From an archaeon (GTDB lineage Archaea > Asgardarchaeota > Heimdallarchaeia > Heimdallarchaeales > JAJRWK01), in NCBI GenBank assembly GCA_024276795.1, contig JAJRWK010000005.1:1-35579 (forward strand): a stretch of DNA of 35,579 nucleotides, in the 5' to 3' direction. This document shows, piece after piece, positions 9,408-17,433 of this stretch; positions within the stretch are counted from its first letter, which is position 1; each line of letters opens with the position of its first letter. Under the pieces are notes generated by a model. The model searched no databases. It saw only the letters and a program-made list of their open reading frames with translations, and had not been told where the DNA came from. The translations under genes were made by a program, and so were the position numbers.

Positions 9408-10205
9408 TTAGGAAATTTCAAAATTCTTTGAGAGAATGTCTTGAGTCATTTGTATTAACTTGGGGTTGCTGTGAAATGATACCGGTGTTACTGCAATGCT
9501 TCGGTTTCGAAGTACTTGAAAGGAATCGGTATTGGGCTCTAGATCTTTTCTGAGTTCACCCCAAAGCCAATAATATTTTTCACCTCGCGGATCTTCTCTT
9601 TCTATGAGGTAGTTAACGTACTTGTATTTTGCTGGAGGAACGATCTTGATCGGGGTGTCCTGAGTGGTCTGTCGGGGAAAGTTTAGGTTTATGAAGAGAA
9701 CTTGATCCCAATATGAAGTGGGGAGTTTGAGCAAGGCTTGAACCAGTTTAACGCCAATTCTTGCTACTGCATCGTATTTCGTTTCTTGTCCGGGCTTAAA
9801 GAACATGTTTTCAGGAACATCGATAGATAAAGCAAAACTGGGAACATTTCTTAAACCTGCTTCCAGAGATACCGCACATGTTCCAGAAGTGAGGATACTG
9901 TGCAGAGAAGAGTTTTCTCCAGAGTTTATCCCGCTAAGTACGAGATCGGGGTCTTTTTGATACACGTGATTGTAGAGAAGAATGCTATCTGCCGGGTTTC
10001 CGTTCATGCTGTATGCATGAAGCCCACTCAACGTTTGAGCCTTGCTCATTCTTAGGGGCTTGTGAAAAGTGAGACTCTTTCCTCCAGCAGATCGTTGAGA
10101 TCCTGGTGCGATAATTATTGGATTTCCTAAAGATTTTGCATGCCGGGCAAGAGCATCAATGCCGGGTGAACCGACGCCGTCATCGTTGGAAACGAGGATG
10201 TCCAT
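9408..10205 (-). CDS. surE: 5'/3'-nucleotidase SurE
   Basis: MDILVSNDDGVGSPGIDALA, APGSQRSAGGKSLTFHKPLR, GNPADS, LVLSGINSGEN...TSGTCAVSLEA. Start at ATG 10203-10205. Confidence 0.93.
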   Translation of the reverse strand: MDILVSNDDGVGSPGIDALARHAKSLGNPIIIAPGSQRSAGGKSLTFHKPLRMSKAQTLSGLHAYSMNGNPADSILLYNHVYQKDPDLVLSGINSGENSSLHSILTSGTCAVSLEAGLRNVPSFALSIDVPENMFFKPGQETKYDAVARIGVKLVQALLKLPTSYWDQVLFINLNFPRQTTQDTPIKIVPPAKYKYVNYLIEREDPRGEKYYWLWGELRKDLEPNTDSFQVLRNRSIAVTPVSFHSNPKLIQMTQDILSKNFEIS

Positions 10206-10329
10206 ACAAACCGTTTTTCTTATCGAAAGTGTGCTTTTGTTTATTGCTATGCGTAACATGAACAATGAGGAACAGAAATGGCACTAGTTAGAAAACATAG
10301 ATAATACTTAATCACCATATGACAACAGA

Positions 10330-11472
10330 ATGGCGACAAACGGACAATCCATGAAGGGACAGAATGGGAGAATATTAGAAACAATTGAATCACTCCCAGA
10401 AAAACTGAGGCTATTTATCACTGGCAACGTTGAAATATGGTCTTTGGGCATCGCATTGGCATTCTATTTCTCTGCAGTTCGGGTATTTATCACTCAAGTG
10501 ACTGGAAAATTAACGGACTATTTCCCAACTCCAATCCTTGGATTAATTGGCTCTCTTCTTTTCGTGGCTCCATTATTAGGTTTCGTCTTGAAAAAGTATC
10601 GTAAGATAAGATTGTTGGCTCCGGCTATTATAAGCGTTGCAAAACTAGGGCAAGCTTTACCTTTTTTTGCCCCACGCATGGCTTTCAACACAGTTCTATT
10701 AATCTTAGTCAGTGGATGGGTTGCGTATTACGTATATTATATGCTTCGAACCGTGGAAAAAAGCTCAGTCTTGCTCGCATTAGGCTCAGGTGCGATTATT
10801 GACCTTTCATTGCGTGCGCCTATTTTGGGAGTGGATTCAGGGCTGACCACGAATCTTTTCGTAATCGCCATGGTGGCAGTTCTTGCGGGATTATTTATTG
10901 TAGGATCCCACATTCTCACACTCACTGAAAAGCCACCAGAAGAGCAAGAAGCAAAGAAAACAGGCACATTACAGGGGATCATGTTTGCAATGCTTATTGC
11001 CATTTATCTTTTTGAGGTTGGAAATGCTGGAGAAATAACCTTGATGTTTTCAGTCAGCTCTTTCGTAGTCCATTCAGCGCTTCTGTTCTCACATGTTTTG
11101 ATAATCGCTGTAGCCATGTACGTCTTAGAGATATTTACCGAGAAAAAATGGCGATTATTTGTCTTAGTATTATTGTTTTTCAGCGGAATTGTGTTATTGG
11201 AAAGTATAATCCTTAGACCATGGACGCTGTGGATTACGTATCCGTCTCCGTTCCTAGCGATACTAGCCTTTTGGCTTTTTTATTCTCGGGGGTTTCTTTC
11301 CCAGCAAAACATAGATTTCGTAAGATTCATGTTGGGATTGACATTAGGGCTCTTTTTCGTGTTAATCTATACAATGGCATTTCTGCTCTTAGATAGTTTG
11401 CTAGTAGAAACATTGCCCGTAATGATTCTTCTTGGAACCTCAATTTGGGCAGTGATAGGAGGTGAAGAATAA
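10330..11472 (+). CDS. Polytopic membrane protein, 380 aa, paired with downstream EEP hydrolase
   Basis: About 10 hydrophobic segments; ends 1 nt before the preferred ATG of the EEP gene (TAAGATG). Confidence 0.75.
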   Translation: MATNGQSMKGQNGRILETIESLPEKLRLFITGNVEIWSLGIALAFYFSAVRVFITQVTGKLTDYFPTPILGLIGSLLFVAPLLGFVLKKYRKIRLLAPAIISVAKLGQALPFFAPRMAFNTVLLILVSGWVAYYVYYMLRTVEKSSVLLALGSGAIIDLSLRAPILGVDSGLTTNLFVIAMVAVLAGLFIVGSHILTLTEKPPEEQEAKKTGTLQGIMFAMLIAIYLFEVGNAGEITLMFSVSSFVVHSALLFSHVLIIAVAMYVLEIFTEKKWRLFVLVLLFFSGIVLLESIILRPWTLWITYPSPFLAILAFWLFYSRGFLSQQNIDFVRFMLGLTLGLFFVLIYTMAFLLLDSLLVETLPVMILLGTSIWAVIGGEE

Positions 11473-11473
11473 G

Positions 11474-12319
11474 ATGACAGAAGCAAAGGATAGGCCACGC
11501 TTTCAAATGAATGCTTTATTTATCTCGATTCTAATCCTCATAAGCCTTTCAGGGGGAATTGTTTTCGATTTTGGTTCGAGGTCTTCTATGCCACAAGATA
11601 ACACTCTCATCGTGATGACTTATAATACTCATTTTGGTATAGGGATAGATGGAAACTACGACCCAGAGAGAATCGCAAAGACCGTGGCTCAAGCAAGAGT
11701 TGACATCGTTGGTTTTCAAGAGATAACAAGAGCGACAGCACTAAATGGGTTCGCCGATTTTGCAAGTGACTTATCTCGAGAAATGAGAAAACAAGGATAC
11801 GAATATTCTTATGTTGGAGACGAAGGTAGGCAGTCTCTTCATAACGCAATCTTCTCACGATATCCCATAATTAAAGCAGAAACAATCCCCATTCAGCCCA
11901 GAGTCATCTATCAACGAACATTGATTATCGCAGTAATTGACGTTGAAGGAATTAATGTTACAGTAGCAGTCACGCATGTGACGCATGTGATTGAAGATCG
12001 CTCAAATCCGGACAGAGTAAACCAGATCAAACATATCCTAGCCTTGCTTGAGGGAATCACAAATCCCTTGATTCTCTTGGGTGATTTTAACTCAGAACCG
12101 AATTGGAAAGAAATTTTCACAATACAGCTTGCAGGATATTATGACGCTTTTGCAAAAGCAAATGGTGTCGGTGCAACTGGTTACACCTATTCGGCTGAAA
12201 AACCATTTCAACGAATTGACTATGTTTTCTTGAAGAATGGAGTGTCAGTTTTAGACTCTTTTGTCATCGATTCTAAAGCATCGGATCATTTTCCAGTGGT
12301 AGCAATTGTCGATGTCTGA
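11474..12319 (+). CDS. Endonuclease/exonuclease/phosphatase (EEP) family hydrolase, N-terminally membrane anchored
   Basis: N-terminal hydrophobic anchor; MTYNTHFGIGIDGNYDPERIAKTV, DIVGFQEI, LLGDFNSEP, RIDYVFL, SDHFPVVA motifs. Confidence 0.9.
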   Translation: MTEAKDRPRFQMNALFISILILISLSGGIVFDFGSRSSMPQDNTLIVMTYNTHFGIGIDGNYDPERIAKTVAQARVDIVGFQEITRATALNGFADFASDLSREMRKQGYEYSYVGDEGRQSLHNAIFSRYPIIKAETIPIQPRVIYQRTLIIAVIDVEGINVTVAVTHVTHVIEDRSNPDRVNQIKHILALLEGITNPLILLGDFNSEPNWKEIFTIQLAGYYDAFAKANGVGATGYTYSAEKPFQRIDYVFLKNGVSVLDSFVIDSKASDHFPVVAIVDV

Positions 12320-12329
12320 AAACAGAGGA

Positions 12330-13028
12330 TCATACCATGTCAACGACTTCTAGTGATTGAAATGATTCAATAATGCATTTTGCTCCTTTGTTTTTTAGAG
12401 CGTCTCCACCTGTCTTCCCAGTCAGTACTCCGATTACCTCTAATCCAGCAGCAACCGCTGAGGCCACATCATGGATACTATCACCAATGGCAATGGCTTC
12501 TTGTTGGCTTGTCCCTGCTTTTTCCAGTCCTTTTAAGAAGGGTTCGGGATACGGTTTTCCCCGACTCACATCATCCCCGCTAACCATGTCATCAAAGAAA
12601 GGAGTAAGCTCTGCTGCACTCAACAGGCGGTTTACTAAGGATCGATGGGTGCTACTAATCACGATTCGTTTAATTCCCCATCTTCGTAGGGATTTGAGAA
12701 AAGAGATCACTCCGGGATAAGATTTGATTTTTTCAGTGAGGTCAAAGAGATGTTCCTCTTTTTCAATGGCTAGGTCCCATTTTTCTTCGTCACTAAGATG
12801 AGGGAGAAATTTCCCAATAATGTCCTGGGGGGTCATTCCCAAAAGTGGTTCTATCTGTGTTCTGCTTGCTTTTCCACCGTTTTTCTCAATAATCCACTTA
12901 AATGCCTCAATATGTAGCTCGAGGGTATCGATAAGCGTGCCATCAAGATCAAAGAGCACTGCACGAACATTGGGGAAAAGAAACGACTGGCCATTAATTG
13001 TTTTGCATGCGACTGCCACAGATTTCAC
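12330..13028 (-). CDS. HAD-family phosphatase (phosphoglycolate phosphatase-like)
   Basis: VLFDLDGTLIDT, VISSTHRS, GKPYPEPFLKGLEKAG, AIGDSIHDVASAVAAGL. Confidence 0.92.
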   Translation of the reverse strand: MKSVAVACKTINGQSFLFPNVRAVLFDLDGTLIDTLELHIEAFKWIIEKNGGKASRTQIEPLLGMTPQDIIGKFLPHLSDEEKWDLAIEKEEHLFDLTEKIKSYPGVISFLKSLRRWGIKRIVISSTHRSLVNRLLSAAELTPFFDDMVSGDDVSRGKPYPEPFLKGLEKAGTSQQEAIAIGDSIHDVASAVAAGLEVIGVLTGKTGGDALKNKGAKCIIESFQSLEVVDMV

Positions 13029-13190
13029 AACATCTCTGCTCTAACAAGGGAAATAAATATGTCTTCTGGCAAAGAAAAGACCTACAGCGAAGATACTCTG
13101 GGCGGACAAGGGAAACGCAGTAATAACTCTTGGAACCTTTCAGCTAGTTAGCGTGAAATCAAATCGAGAAAAGACACCGTGTGTGGTAGC

Positions 13191-13200
13191 CCTTATAAAT
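13191..13200 (+). promoter_or_regulatory. Putative archaeal TATA-like element upstream of the longin/roadblock-like gene
   Basis: CCTTATAAAT about 70 nt upstream of the TTG start, in a 240 nt intergenic region. Confidence 0.35.
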
Positions 13201-13268
13201 TGCGAATCTAGTAGAATATCCTTGCAAAAAGGATTTAGGAAACATATGCTCAAGTGTCATGATGTGCT

Positions 13269-14036
13269 TTGATTCATAAGCTCGTTGTCATGGAAGAAAA
13301 ATCGGGGCTCGGCATAACGTTGTTTGATGATGGAACAATCCCCATGAATGATATTTTGCTCACCAGTTTTGTAAGGGCAATGATGAGTTTCACCAAAGAA
13401 TTTGGTGATCCAAAAGGGGCTTTGCGAGAGGCAGAAATCGGTCGCTACCAGCTCAGTATTCTAGAAAAAGATGATCTGATTTACGTTGCACTGCAAGACA
13501 CGTATGACAATGAGCCATTCACGCGTAAGATTTTGGATCGAGTAATAAGTAAGTATCACGAACTTTTCAGAAGATGGGATTTTTCGGAACCTCCTCGTCA
13601 CAATCCGGACGATATTGCAGAACTATTGCAGACAATGACTTTTCCAGAGGAAAAGATGTCGGAGATTGATGTGGTTGTTAACGAGTTCTTACACCGAACA
13701 AATGGCTTCGTAGATACTTTCTTCATGGCTGATTACGACGGAGGAATCATTAAAATCTGGAAGCAGGAAGCAGACGACAATATTGTTACAACTATGATGG
13801 AGTTGCTCAGCGAGATCCCATTCGAGAGATATTGGATTGGTGAAACAAAACTGAGGCGTTCTAAGGATAGGCCGTACTGGGAAGGCATATACGAAGGATG
13901 GTTAATCTGGAGAGTAGGGATTACTGATTTTTGCATTCTTATTCGGGCATTTTATTCCCAGAATGACAAGAAGAAACTGGTTGATGACTTAGAAGTTTTG
14001 GAAGACCAGTTGTCATCGATTCTGACCCAAGTATGA
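13269..14036 (+). CDS. Longin-like (N-term) plus roadblock/LC7-like (C-term) small-GTPase-regulator-type protein
   Basis: IHKLVVMEEKSGLGITLFDD...DILLTSFVRAMMSFTKEFG...YQLSILEKDDLIYVALQD...KILDRVISKYHELF matches the longin beta-beta-alpha pattern of Asgard proteins; C-terminal VDTFFMADYDGGIIKIWKQ...EGWLIWRVGITDFCILIRAF is roadblock-like. TTG start (alternative ATG 13290). Confidence 0.65.
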   Translation: MIHKLVVMEEKSGLGITLFDDGTIPMNDILLTSFVRAMMSFTKEFGDPKGALREAEIGRYQLSILEKDDLIYVALQDTYDNEPFTRKILDRVISKYHELFRRWDFSEPPRHNPDDIAELLQTMTFPEEKMSEIDVVVNEFLHRTNGFVDTFFMADYDGGIIKIWKQEADDNIVTTMMELLSEIPFERYWIGETKLRRSKDRPYWEGIYEGWLIWRVGITDFCILIRAFYSQNDKKKLVDDLEVLEDQLSSILTQV

Positions 14037-14049
14037 AAAGGCGAGGTCT

Positions 14050-14748
14050 TCATTTAGGGGGGTCTTTTAGGTCATGCATTATTAAAGATCGGATTCTCAA
14101 GAAGTTATATTTCGTAACAAGGAAGAGCATTCCAAGGGCGGCAGTATAGTGTGCGATATCAGCATTGTAGTCTGAGATCCCCTGAATTGGTTTCCTAAAC
14201 AGGCCAAAGAGGAAATTGATGAGGGTGAACCACAAAAAGGGCATTTCTCTTCGCTTCCAGCCGCGCAGAAAGTACGCTCCCCTGCAGCCCCAAGCTGCAC
14301 CCGAAGCACCCGTGTAATTATGTGTCCAGATGTTTTCCCACATCACGGTATTGATATTGGTTTTGAGAAGCAAATAGTCAATAGGGATTGCGAAGAAGAT
14401 AAACAAGGTTGACGAGAAATAGATGATCATCGTTTTCTGCCATCCAACTTCTCTTTCAAGGTTTGAAACAAACCCAAGGATCAACAAGGACGTGTAGAAA
14501 TGGTGGGTGGGGCCAAAATGCACAAAGGAAAACGTGACAAAACGGTATAGTTCCCCCCTAGCGATGCCATCAATATTTATGGACAAGAGCTCTTTCCAAT
14601 ATGGTTTTATCATAGTATACTTGATTGTCGTCCAGTCATAGAGGGGATAAGAAATGATACCATTGATGAGAATAATTGTAAAAGTGAAAGGGTGAGAAAT
14701 GATAAAGTCGTGTAAATATTTCGCTTTTTTCCTAAGCCAGCTTGTCAA
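14050..14748 (-). CDS. Rhomboid-family intramembrane serine protease
   Basis: FVHFGPTHHFYTSLLILGFVSNLEREVG (TM2 His/Asn), YTGASGAAWG (GxSG nucleophile), DIAHYTAALGM (catalytic His). Confidence 0.85.
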   Translation of the reverse strand: MTSWLRKKAKYLHDFIISHPFTFTIILINGIISYPLYDWTTIKYTMIKPYWKELLSINIDGIARGELYRFVTFSFVHFGPTHHFYTSLLILGFVSNLEREVGWQKTMIIYFSSTLFIFFAIPIDYLLLKTNINTVMWENIWTHNYTGASGAAWGCRGAYFLRGWKRREMPFLWFTLINFLFGLFRKPIQGISDYNADIAHYTAALGMLFLVTKYNFLRIRSLIMHDLKDPPK

Positions 14749-14915
14749 TTCAATCCCTCAATGTTTTTTCAAAAAACACGCTATTGTTTCTTGCTTTTTC
14801 TAATTCGATACAACGATTAAAAACCCAATGTTTCGTTTTATTTTCTTAATATGAATTTCACCCTAGGTCAAGCATAGTTTTCACACTCTGAAAGCAATTA
14901 CAAGATAGGAGAGTG

Positions 14916-15482
14916 TTAGGTTAGGAGAAGCTGAGCGAGAAATAGGAGAAGGGTGGTTCCAACCATGTCTCCGCCAGTAGTGTTGATAGGAGAAGTTACG
15001 GAATCTGCGTCAATTCCTTTGAGGTAGGACCATCTCACGATCAATGTGGCGATCATACTCATCAAAGTTGTTGCGACGAGGCCGGCGAGGAGAACTACAA
15101 AAACGAGTCTCCCCCAGGGACTTGGTTTGTGAAAGAGATAACCAGTGATAAGATTGCCAATCAGTGCTGCAAAAATAAAAGCAGAGAGTGATACTGCGAG
15201 TATTGAAAAGAGATCGGTCAAGTAGATTCTTAAAGGCCGAAAATTCTTGTCAAGACGTCCTCGATATAGTTCAGAAGTAAGACGAGAAGAAAAAACATCT
15301 GCTAGGTCTCCAGAGATGTTGATAAACGCGGGGAGTAAGACCAAGAGTACGGGGGCTTTTTTTGTAACTAAATCGGCAGATTCTTCAAGTCTGTTTCCTG
15401 TAATGATCGAAAAAACAAGAACCCCAACAATAACAGGGAGACTTTGAAGAATGATTTCCTTTGTTGTTTGCCGAACGCTCAT
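14916..15482 (-). CDS. MgtE/SLC41-like integral membrane half-transporter (second half)
   Basis: LPAFINISGDLADVFSSRLTSELYRG and GIDADSVTSPINTTGGDMVGTTLLL are MgtE-type motifs. Start MSVRQTT at 15482, preceded by GGAGG. Confidence 0.8.
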   Translation of the reverse strand: MSVRQTTKEIILQSLPVIVGVLVFSIITGNRLEESADLVTKKAPVLLVLLPAFINISGDLADVFSSRLTSELYRGRLDKNFRPLRIYLTDLFSILAVSLSAFIFAALIGNLITGYLFHKPSPWGRLVFVVLLAGLVATTLMSMIATLIVRWSYLKGIDADSVTSPINTTGGDMVGTTLLLFLAQLLLT

Positions 15483-15496
15483 CTCATTTACCTCCC

Positions 15497-16183
15497 TCAA
15501 ATTATGTTGAAGTAAAGGTCAAGGAACAAGGTCATACGAATTACGGCGAAGAGAAAACCAATTGTTAGAATGTCCCCAAGTGTTGCAATGATGGGGATTG
15601 TTACATTGTCGGGATCCAAACCATAGCGATGGGCCAGCAACACTACAAGCACGGTGAGGAAAGAAAGAAAAGTTCCAACGACCACCGCCATCATTAGCGC
15701 AATGAAGAGAAAACCCCATAAGGTCATGTGAACCATGCCCAAAAGAATTGCGCTAAAATATGCCATTAGTGCTAGAGCCAGTGAGAGGATCAGATTGAGA
15801 TAGATTGTAGCTAAGAAATTGACCTTTATTTCGTCGTTTATGCCAAGATCCCAATCGACCAGACCCAAGTGAACACTACTACCTAGTCTCTTTGCTAATT
15901 AAGTAACAATGTTTCCCCTTGCTTCCATTAATCCGGGAGTAATTAAGAGAAGCCCGGGAAGTAGCAGGTAATACTTACTAACACGAAGTAGTTCCAAGCC
16001 AGCAATTATTTCCACAATCACGGTGATAAGAACAATAGGCGTTGATTCTTTATAGATTCTTTTGAATCGGCTCCATTCCTCCGAGCGAAAAAAAGCGTGT
16101 AGCTTCCGAGAAGTGTTTTCGATCCAGCCAAGAAATTTGCTCGGAGTGTTCGTGGAAGCCGTTTTCATATGTTGTAAAACCAC
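15497..16183 (-). pseudogene. MgtE/SLC41-like integral membrane half-transporter (first half), one reading frame interrupted by TAA at 15899-15901
   Basis: ORFs 15899..16183 and 15497..15868 share one minus frame: LLPGLLLITPGLMEARGNIVT*LAKRLGSSVHLGLVDWDLG...GLDPDNVTIPIIATLGDILT; similarity to MgtE runs across the stop. Confidence 0.7.
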
Positions 16184-16254
16184 AACCGACTTCTAAAAAC
16201 ATTCCGTGGGAGGGAGACGAGAGTGCTCAAGCAAAGGCGAGGAGTCAAAGGATT

Positions 16255-16692
16255 CTAAGTGTTAGCGGCAAGCCAGTCAATAAAACTGGTTATGACAAGA
16301 ATTATGAGAAAAGCAAAAAAAGTCAACCAAATGCTATTTTCCCATTCTCGATGGGGCTCGTGACGCCCTTGCTTAACAGTGATTAGTTTTACCGAGTATA
16401 TTCCTATGACGAAAGCGACGTAGGGTGAAATACCAGAAGTGCTAATTGCCCCGTCAAAAAACGAGTCAATTTGAGCGAAAAGTGAGTCTGCAAGAGGCGG
16501 GAGAAAAATAAGAATGAGTGCAACTGCAAGTAGGCGTAGCCAGTAAGAAAGCGTTGTTTCTCCCCTTGCTATGAAATAGTCCACTATGAAGAATGCCACC
16601 ATAATCAGAACGATGTTCACGATGAGTGCTATAATGTCTCCAGTGTTCTGAGGAACCAAAGCCATAATACACATTTTTCCCACAAGCAACAA
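16255..16692 (-). CDS. Small membrane protein (about 4 TM), 145 aa
   Basis: Four hydrophobic segments; alternative start at about 16674. No family recognised. Confidence 0.6.
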   Translation of the reverse strand: MLLVGKMCIMALVPQNTGDIIALIVNIVLIMVAFFIVDYFIARGETTLSYWLRLLAVALILIFLPPLADSLFAQIDSFFDGAISTSGISPYVAFVIGIYSVKLITVKQGRHEPHREWENSIWLTFFAFLIILVITSFIDWLAANT

Positions 16693-16767
16693 AAACCTTG
16701 TGCCCTTCTATGGAATAAGTGAACGAGAAGGTTTTCGATATTTGTTTTCGTGGAATTGGTGAGCTCA

Positions 16768-17346
16768 ATGAATGGCAAGATTATAAGATTTATTACTAGC
16801 AACAAGCACAAGTTCGAGGAAGTAAAGAGCTTAGTGGAAGAGCGAAATTCAGACCTAGAGTTGTTATGGGTGAAGCTAAAATACCCCGAATTACAGGGAA
16901 ACTCCTTAGCAGAAATAGCGATCGGATCCTTGGGAACCGTGCTTAGCGCATTATCTACTGAAGAAAACGAATACTATTTCTTGGAAGATGCAGGACTATT
17001 CATCAAAGCACTGAACGGATTTCCTGGGCCTTACTCGTCTTATGTTTTTGAAACACTGGGGTGGGAGGGGATTCTGTCGCTCTTGTGGAATAAAGATGAT
17101 CGCGATGCGGAGTTCAGATCTGTGTGCGCTGTGTATTTTAACGGAGAGATCCGGACATTTACGGGGACGATTAAAGGACGTATTTCGTTTCAAGGAAAGG
17201 GAAACGAGGGATTTGGATTTGACCCAATTTTTGTGCCAGACGGTGCAGAAAAAACGTTTGCGGAGATGAACATTGAGGAGAAGAATAATTTTTCTCACCG
17301 AGTAAGATCTGTTTCCTTAATGATTGATTGGATTTTGAACACTTAG
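16768..17346 (+). CDS. HAM1/RdgB non-canonical purine NTP pyrophosphatase
   Basis: IIRFITSNKHKFEEVKSLV, FLEDAGLFIKALNGFPGPYSSYV, GNEGFGFDPIFVP, FAEMNIEEKNNFSHR. Confidence 0.93.
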   Translation: MNGKIIRFITSNKHKFEEVKSLVEERNSDLELLWVKLKYPELQGNSLAEIAIGSLGTVLSALSTEENEYYFLEDAGLFIKALNGFPGPYSSYVFETLGWEGILSLLWNKDDRDAEFRSVCAVYFNGEIRTFTGTIKGRISFQGKGNEGFGFDPIFVPDGAEKTFAEMNIEEKNNFSHRVRSVSLMIDWILNT

Positions 17347-17433
17347 AAAAGAGACTACGTACAACTGGTTTCAAAAAGTGTTGCATGCAATGGTTTTCCC
17401 AGAAGCTTGAAAAAACCAGTGTAGATTCCTAAT

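Noticed and set aside
12373-12720. 115 aa plus-strand ORF within the HAD phosphatase gene.
   Set aside because: Opposite strand has all HAD motifs; this is a shadow ORF.
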